Assembly (NCBI GenBank): GCA_025360355.1 | Contig: JANYCL010000376.1 | Coordinates: forward strand, 1-6,563 | Length of the DNA stretch: 6,563 nucleotides | Direction of reading: 5' to 3' | From: Sphingobacteriaceae bacterium | GTDB taxonomy: Bacteria; Bacteroidota; Bacteroidia; B-17B0; Aurantibacillaceae | Shown here: positions 1 to 4,166 of the stretch, one piece after another | How the letters are laid out: the number at the start of each line of letters is the position of its first letter | Position numbering within the stretch: position 1 is the first letter of the stretch | The notes under the pieces: model-generated | The model's database searches: none | Told to the model about the DNA's origin: nothing | What the model saw: the letters and a program-made list of their open reading frames with translations, nothing else | Translations under genes and position numbers: made by a program

Positions 1-2
1 CA

Positions 3-1058
3 TTAGGTCATCATAGAGCATTCAGAGCTTCTTTAGGAGGATTTTACACATTTGTGGTGAGTTTCATTGAGGTTTTATCTGTATTAGCTTTCATAGGAAC
101 AATTGCATTCTTATCGAGAAGAAATTTATTAAAAGTTCCGCGCTTAGTGCAAAACGAATTAAATGGCTGGCCGAAATTAGATGCCAATTTTATTTTATTG
201 GGAGAATTAACTCTGATCTGTTTTATTTTCATGATGAACGGAGCAGATGAAGTTTTATATTCAAGAGGGTTATCACACGCCGAAAATTTAGGCGATGGTT
301 CATTAGGTTTAACTATCAGTAGTCATATTGGTCCAATGTTATTTGGTGGAATGTCGGAAGGAACACTACATGTTATTGAGCGCATTGGCTGGTGGGGACA
401 TATTGCAATGGTGTTTGGTTTCCTGAATTATTTACCATTCTCAAAACACTTGCATATTTTATTAGCATTCCCGAATACTTATTTCTCTAACCTTAAACCA
501 AAAGGTGAATTCAAAAATTTATTTGAAGTAACAGATGTTGTAAAACCAAATTTCGATCCTGCCTATCAGCCAGTATTAGATCCGAATGCTCCTGTAAAAT
601 TTGGAGCAAAAGATGTAACCGATCTTAATTGGAAACAATTATTGGATGCTTATTCATGTACTGAATGTGGAAGATGTACTTCTTCTTGTCCGCAAAACAT
701 TACAGGAAAAAAATTATCGCCACGGAAAATAATGATGGATACGCGTGACCGCTTAGTGGAAGTAGGAAAGAACGTTGATAGGAACGGAGGTAAATTTGTA
801 GACGATGGAAGATCTTTATTAGGAGATTATATTACTTCTGAAGAAATTTGGGCTTGTAACACTTGTAATGCTTGTGTACAGGAATGTCCTGTGAATATTG
901 ATCCCTTAGCGATCATCATGGAACTCCGTCAGCAATTAGTTTTAGAACAGAGCGCAGCGCCTTCTGCATTAAACGGAATGTTTGGTAATGTAGAGAATAA
1001 CGGAGCGCCTTGGCAGTTCTCACCAGCAGATAGAGCAAACTGGATCAATGAAAATTAA
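3..1058 (+). CDS. Membrane-anchored 4Fe-4S dicluster protein, HdrE/NarI + HdrC-like (5' partial)
   Basis: The reading frame is open to the left edge (first whole codon at base 3), so the gene starts upstream. The GTG at 54 lies inside a hydrophobic segment and is not a credible start. Visible order: a GHHRAFR loop; three hydrophobic segments (about nt 45-116, 190-260 and 390-486) with histidines at 369, 399, 447 and 453 (SKHLH) that could ligate heme b, as in NarI/HdrE-type cytochromes; then a cytoplasmic ferredoxin domain. That domain has two complete [4Fe-4S] motifs, CTECGRCTSSCP (nt 657-692) and CNTCNACVQECP (nt 855-890), followed by the GMFGNVENNGAPW stretch that I recall as typical of this family. 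Known of the family: such proteins pass electrons between quinones and a partner CCG-domain protein. Inference: it forms a membrane complex with the next gene product. The substrate is unknown, and nitrate reductase activity is unlikely because no catalytic subunit is visible. The Fe-S assignment is firm; heme binding is tentative. Confidence 0.9.
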   Translation, partial: LGHHRAFRASLGGFYTFVVSFIEVLSVLAFIGTIAFLSRRNLLKVPRLVQNELNGWPKLDANFILLGELTLICFIFMMNGADEVLYSRGLSHAENLGDGSLGLTISSHIGPMLFGGMSEGTLHVIERIGWWGHIAMVFGFLNYLPFSKHLHILLAFPNTYFSNLKPKGEFKNLFEVTDVVKPNFDPAYQPVLDPNAPVKFGAKDVTDLNWKQLLDAYSCTECGRCTSSCPQNITGKKLSPRKIMMDTRDRLVEVGKNVDRNGGKFVDDGRSLLGDYITSEEIWACNTCNACVQECPVNIDPLAIIMELRQQLVLEQSAAPSALNGMFGNVENNGAPWQFSPADRANWINEN

Positions 1059-1060
1059 AT

Positions 1061-1084
1061 TTGGCGTCTTTGCGCCTTTGCGAG
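1061..1084 (+). repeat. Three tandem TTTGCGNN octamers between operon genes
   Basis: Three consecutive 8-base units at 1061-1068, 1069-1076 and 1077-1084 follow the pattern TTTGCGNN. The first unit has G for the third T, and the variable pairs are TC, CC and AG. The array is G+C-richer than its surroundings and fills most of the gap between the stop of the first gene (1058) and the ATG at 1094. From memory, similar TTTGCG-rich intergenic tracts recur in many bacterial genomes, including Bacteroidota. I could not check this, and the function is unknown. The array also creates a false TTG start at 1061. Confidence 0.7.
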
Positions 1085-1093
1085 CAACAAAAA

Positions 1094-1888
1094 ATGAGCG
1101 AAAATAAAATAACAGTACCCACAATGCAAGAGATGATCGCGAAAGGCGAGACTCCTGAAATTTTATTTTGGGTTGGATGTTCGGGAAGTTTTGATGACCG
1201 TGCTAAAAAAATAACGAAAGCTATTGTAAGAATTTTAAATCATGTTGGAATTAAATTTGCGGTTCTGGGAGTTGAAGAAAGTTGTACTGGTGATCCTGCA
1301 AAACGTGCCGGTAATGAATTTTTATTTCAGATGCAGGCTTTTCAAAACATAACAGTATTGAATGGATATAATGTAAAAAAGATCGTTACCGGTTGTCCGC
1401 ATTGCTTTAATACAATAAAAAACGAATATCCTGAATTGGGCGGAAAATACGAAGTCGTTCATCACACACAATTAGTTCAGGAATTAATTAATTCAGGAAA
1501 ATTAAAAGTACAAGGCGGCGAATTTAAAGGAAAGAAAATAGTTTATCATGATCCGTGTTATTTAGGAAGAGCAAATAATGTTTACGAAGCACCACGCGAA
1601 GTGATTCAAAAATTAGATGTAGAATTGACAGAGATGAAACGCAGTCGCGCCAACGGATTATGTTGTGGTGCAGGCGGTGCGCAAATGTTTAAAGAAGCCG
1701 AAAAAGGAAATAAAGAAGTAAATAACGAGCGGGCAGAGGAGGCTTTAAACTTGAATCCGGATGTTATTGCAGTTGGTTGTCCGTTTTGCAATACGATGAT
1801 GACTGATGGTGTAAAACATTTTAATAAAGAAGGAAAAACAAAAGTGTTGGATGTGGCCGAGTTGATCGCATCAGCAAATGATCTTTAA
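1094..1888 (+). CDS. (Fe-S)-binding CCG-domain protein, heterodisulfide reductase subunit B/D-like
   Basis: A 264-residue soluble protein with two cysteine-rich (CCG, formerly DUF224) domains. The C-terminal copy is textbook: C155, then 34 residues, C190-C191-G192, then 36 residues, C229-x2-C232. The N-terminal copy has C29, C64-T65-G66, C101 and C104, so the second cysteine of its CCG is replaced by Thr. Known of the family: the intact CCG motif of HdrB binds a non-cubane [4Fe-4S] cluster at the active site; related proteins include GlcF and LutA. Start choice: the frame runs back to a TTG at 1061, but that adds 11 residues made from the octamer repeat. The ATG at 1094, preceded by an A-rich stretch, is preferred and gives a normal MSENK start. 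It sits 35 bases after the ferredoxin-domain gene and 3 bases before the TPR gene, so cotranscription is likely. Inference: it takes electrons from, or gives them to, the upstream membrane protein. The substrate is not known; a true CoM-CoB reductase is unlikely outside methanogens. Confidence 0.9.
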   Translation: MSENKITVPTMQEMIAKGETPEILFWVGCSGSFDDRAKKITKAIVRILNHVGIKFAVLGVEESCTGDPAKRAGNEFLFQMQAFQNITVLNGYNVKKIVTGCPHCFNTIKNEYPELGGKYEVVHHTQLVQELINSGKLKVQGGEFKGKKIVYHDPCYLGRANNVYEAPREVIQKLDVELTEMKRSRANGLCCGAGGAQMFKEAEKGNKEVNNERAEEALNLNPDVIAVGCPFCNTMMTDGVKHFNKEGKTKVLDVAELIASANDL

Positions 1889-1891
1889 ATT

Positions 1892-2914
1892 ATGAAATTA
1901 ATAAAATCTATATTCTTATTAACTGTTATTTGTTTTTCTTTTTCCTGTACTCCCGAAGAGAAAAAAGAAGATGTACAGGCTGTAAAGCACGATTCGTTAG
2001 TTGAAAAAATAAATTCTCCTGAATTAAAAGCATTGAATGAATTGTTATTGAAAAATCCTGATGATGATTCACTTTATAATCAGCGTGCGAGAATTTACAT
2101 TGGTTTGAAACAAATGGATGAAGCAATGGGTGATGTAAACCGTGCAATGAAGATCGATAGCACAAAAGGGAGTTATTATGTTACATTAGCCGATGTTTAT
2201 TTTGCGACCAACAAAACCCGTTTAGCAAAGGAAACATTAGAGAAAGCAGTTAAAAAATTTCCAACTAATACAGAAGCACTTTTAAAATTAGGTGAATTAT
2301 TTTTTCTGGTTCGTCAATATGAAAACGCAATTACACAGATCAATAAAGCGTTAAAATTAGATGAGAACATCGCACAGGCTTATTACCTGAAAGGTTCAGT
2401 GTTCAAAGAAATGGGTGATACATCAAAAGCAATTTCAAGCATGCAAACTGCAATTGAACAAGACACGAAATTCTTTGATGCATTTTTGGATATTGGAATC
2501 TTGTATGCGTCACGTAAAAATCCATTAGCATTTGAGTATTATGATAACGCTTTAAGATTACGTCCGAATGATGATAATGTACTTTACGCGAAGGCAAAAT
2601 TGTTACAGGATCTGAATAAGATAGATGAAAGTATTGCTTTATATCAGGAAATTTTAAAAGTGAATAAAAATAATGCCAATGCACTTTATAATTTAGGTGC
2701 AATTAATCTGGATAAGAAAAAAAATCCAAACACAGCGATTGATTATTTTTCGAAAGCCATAGCCGTTGATCCAAAATATACCGAAGCGTATTTTGCACGT
2801 GGTGTTTGTTTTGAACAACTAAAGGATCTTGATAATGCAAAGGCGGATTATAATATGTGTCTCAAGATCAAGCCAAATTACGAGCCTGCGTTGGAAGCGT
2901 TGAATAAAAAATAA
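1892..2914 (+). CDS. TPR-repeat lipoprotein
   Basis: 340 residues. A short basic start and hydrophobic core (residues 1-18) end in FSFSC, making Cys19 a likely lipidation site. The lipobox is loose (S-F-S-C), as is common in Bacteroidota. After a short acidic, lysine-containing linker (TPEEKKED) and a helical lead-in, about eight 34-residue tetratricopeptide repeats run from near residue 60 to near 333, with the usual A/G-Y and A-I..Y..AL..DP-type positions. The seventh repeat has an extra residue, and a short capping helix ends the protein. TPR superhelices act as protein-binding scaffolds and no catalytic motif is visible. The ATG lies 3 bases after the CCG-protein stop, so it is probably translated from the same mRNA. 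Its link to the redox genes is by position only. The stop codon abuts that of the convergent peptidase gene. The family call is sure; partner and role are unknown. Confidence 0.9.
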   Translation: MKLIKSIFLLTVICFSFSCTPEEKKEDVQAVKHDSLVEKINSPELKALNELLLKNPDDDSLYNQRARIYIGLKQMDEAMGDVNRAMKIDSTKGSYYVTLADVYFATNKTRLAKETLEKAVKKFPTNTEALLKLGELFFLVRQYENAITQINKALKLDENIAQAYYLKGSVFKEMGDTSKAISSMQTAIEQDTKFFDAFLDIGILYASRKNPLAFEYYDNALRLRPNDDNVLYAKAKLLQDLNKIDESIALYQEILKVNKNNANALYNLGAINLDKKKNPNTAIDYFSKAIAVDPKYTEAYFARGVCFEQLKDLDNAKADYNMCLKIKPNYEPALEALNKK

Positions 2915-3862
2915 TTACAGTTCTTTCAAGAGTGTTTTGTACAACTCTAACATACTTTCAATATCTTTTTTGTGAACTTTTTCATTGGGAGAATGAACAT
3001 ATTGTTCGGCGGCGCCAATGAAACACCAGTCCCAGGGGTTATCCGATTGCTGTAATTCTTTTGCATCACTGCCACCGCTGCCTTCAACTTCTAATTGGTA
3101 AACTAATTTATTTTTTGCTGAGATCTTTATGATCTTATCAATGAAACTTCTTCTAGGTATTAAACTATCGCGCAAAGAAATTACAGCGCCTTTTCCCGGA
3201 TGAACACCATCCGAGATCCAGGATATATCCGAAATTAAAGCTTGTGATATTTTATATTTCTCTGATAAAAATTTTTGCAAATAGGAAACGCTTCCACCAC
3301 CATGTTCTTCCCAACAACTAAAAACAATTGCTCCGTCTTTTAATGTCTCTGCTAATTTCAATGCATTATAAACACCTAAACGGTTATCCATATAACAACA
3401 TTGAACATAATTATCATCTTCGCGCCAATTTGGTTTGAAAGTTAATTCGGTACCACGATCCAGATCTCTTTTATATGTATACTCTAGTTTTGCATACCCG
3501 CTTTTTTCTTTTACTACTTTTAATTTAACTTCTGCTTTTCCTTTTTTGTCTTTTCCAACCAAAGTAATGCCATTGTCTATAACCGGTCCGCCGATCTTTA
3601 CCAATTGTTTTCCGTATCGAACGGTAAATCCGATACTATCTAAATGTGCAAATACCGTAGTACGTGGTTTTCCAAAAATTAAAACAATACAATCCTGAAA
3701 ACCATCTCCATGAAAAATTGTTGGTTTATGCTTCCAGTTTTTTTTATTGTCTTTAATATACTTTAAAACAAAATCTTTCATCGCACCTTCATTTCCGGAT
3801 GGAGCATGAATAGCACACATTGTTTTTAAGGTTTGAAACTGAGAAGAGGTAGATTTTGTCAT
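2915..3862 (-). CDS. M42-family-like metallopeptidase (di-metal aminopeptidase)
   Basis: A 315-residue cytosolic-looking protein without a signal peptide. The M42/M28-type co-catalytic metal site can be traced in order: SGNE near residue 22; AHLDSIGF (H73 metal ligand, D75); CYMDNRLG (D159, bridging Asp); SCWEEHGGG (E185 as general base, E186 as ligand); ISDIS (D212); and EQYVHSPNE (H290). Between the HxD and bridging-Asp motifs lies the beta-rich region (about 85-150) expected for the M42 lid domain. Known of the family: M42 enzymes are large cytosolic complexes that trim N-terminal residues from peptides. It is divergent: the usual AHMDEVG reads AHLDSIG, and the region after the Glu pair is GGGSVSYL rather than the common GLRGA. 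It is also somewhat short for the family (about 350). ATG on the minus strand at 3862-3860; I saw no competing start. It is monocistronic and convergent with the TPR gene. Specificity cannot be told, and other M28/M20-like labels are possible. Confidence 0.85.
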   Translation of the reverse strand: MTKSTSSQFQTLKTMCAIHAPSGNEGAMKDFVLKYIKDNKKNWKHKPTIFHGDGFQDCIVLIFGKPRTTVFAHLDSIGFTVRYGKQLVKIGGPVIDNGITLVGKDKKGKAEVKLKVVKEKSGYAKLEYTYKRDLDRGTELTFKPNWREDDNYVQCCYMDNRLGVYNALKLAETLKDGAIVFSCWEEHGGGSVSYLQKFLSEKYKISQALISDISWISDGVHPGKGAVISLRDSLIPRRSFIDKIIKISAKNKLVYQLEVEGSGGSDAKELQQSDNPWDWCFIGAAEQYVHSPNEKVHKKDIESMLELYKTLLKEL

Positions 3863-3948
3863 GAAATTTGAAATAAGATGACGCTAATATAAAGGCAATT
3901 AATTTAAATACCGAAAACGTTAAAAGGGGCCTAAAATGGATTTAGTTC

Positions 3949-3997
3949 ATTCACTCATTCATGTTTTTTGGTAGAACCTGCTCAATTTCGAGTGAAT
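3949..3997. repeat. 8-bp inverted repeat, possible operator
   Basis: ATTCACTC at 3949-3956 is the exact reverse complement of GAGTGAAT at 3990-3997, with 33 bases between. The arms do not extend by perfect pairing in either direction. Centre-to-centre spacing is 41 bases, about four helical turns, which would suit a looped or paired regulator, but an 8-bp match can arise by chance in a region this size. Confidence 0.25.
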
Positions 3998-4001
3998 TGT
4001 A

Positions 4002-4014
4002 CCTAATTCTTAGG
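4002..4014 (+). other. Small perfect hairpin upstream of surface-protein promoter
   Basis: CCTAA (4002-4006), loop TTC, TTAGG (4010-4014), followed by GG and five Ts. It resembles a weak intrinsic terminator, but the stem is only five pairs and no upstream rightward gene needs ending here. It lies about 30 bases before the candidate -7 element, so it could instead be an operator. Low certainty. Confidence 0.25.
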
Positions 4015-4044
4015 GGTTTTTACCTGAGTTTAAGTTGATTACAT

Positions 4045-4052
4045 TATCTTTG
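4045..4052 (+). promoter_or_regulatory. Candidate Bacteroidota -7 promoter element (TATCTTTG)
   Basis: TATCTTTG matches the Bacteroidota sigma-ABfr -7 consensus TAnnTTTG exactly. It lies 48 bases before the ATG of the surface-protein gene, which would give a leader of about 40 bases. A clear -33 TTTG box at the usual 19-21-base spacing is not seen; the region there reads TTTTTACCTGAG, so the call rests on the -7 element and its position. Confidence 0.5.
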
Positions 4053-4100
4053 AATGCAGATTTAATATTAAACCAAATTAATAATTTAAGAATACCGTAA

Positions 4101-4166
4101 ATGAAAAATTTAACCCGGATCACTCTATTTTCTTTAGCTTTATTTAGTGCAACTGTTTTTAATGCA
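4101..4166 (+). other. Signal peptide of the surface protein
   Basis: Residues 1-22: a basic start (Lys2, Arg6), a hydrophobic core rich in Leu, Phe and Ala, and a small residue at the probable cleavage point (Ala22, before Gln23). There is no cysteine at the cleavage site, so it is a Sec signal peptidase I type and not a lipoprotein signal. Confidence 0.85.

Larger units (their letters stand above)
3863..4100. other. Divergent intergenic region
   Basis: 238 bases between the start of the leftward peptidase gene and the start of the rightward surface-protein gene. It must hold both promoters. The rightward one is visible (TATCTTTG at 4045). I did not find an exact TAnnTTTG match reading leftward. 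The region also contains GGGGCC at 3916-3921, the direct octamer-like pair in TTCATTCACTCATTCATG (about 3946-3963), an 8-bp inverted repeat, and a small hairpin. No supported coding frame or recognisable RNA gene was seen. Confidence 0.7.

Noticed and set aside
44..232. Minus-strand open frame of 62 codons
   Set aside because: It lies wholly antisense to the membrane-helix part of the first gene and has no recognisable protein features.
3..1058. Respiratory nitrate reductase gamma subunit
   Set aside because: The membrane part is NarI-like, but the fused dicluster ferredoxin domain and adjacent CCG protein fit the Hdr-type arrangement; no NarG/NarH genes are present.
1061..1093. TTG start extending the CCG protein by 11 residues
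   Set aside because: The extra residues are encoded by the octamer repeat and the linker after it, look unlike the family N-terminus, and a good ATG follows at 1094.
1606..1791. Minus-strand open frame within the CCG gene
   Set aside because: It is antisense to the strongly conserved cysteine motif region; a shadow frame.
2403..2702. 99-codon minus-strand frame inside the TPR gene
   Set aside because: It mirrors the repeated TPR codons, is His/Tyr-rich, and has no family resemblance; the TPR frame explains the region.
2917..2935. Possible terminator hairpin ACAGTTCTT-TC-AAGAGTGT followed by Ts
   Set aside because: The stem depends on two G-U pairs and a bulge, and the T-run is short. On the minus strand the wobble pairs become mismatches. 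Too weak to annotate.
3435..3698. 87-codon plus-strand frame inside the peptidase gene
   Set aside because: It is antisense to the lid and HxD-motif region of a convincing peptidase. Its hydrophobic composition comes from complementing Lys-rich codons.
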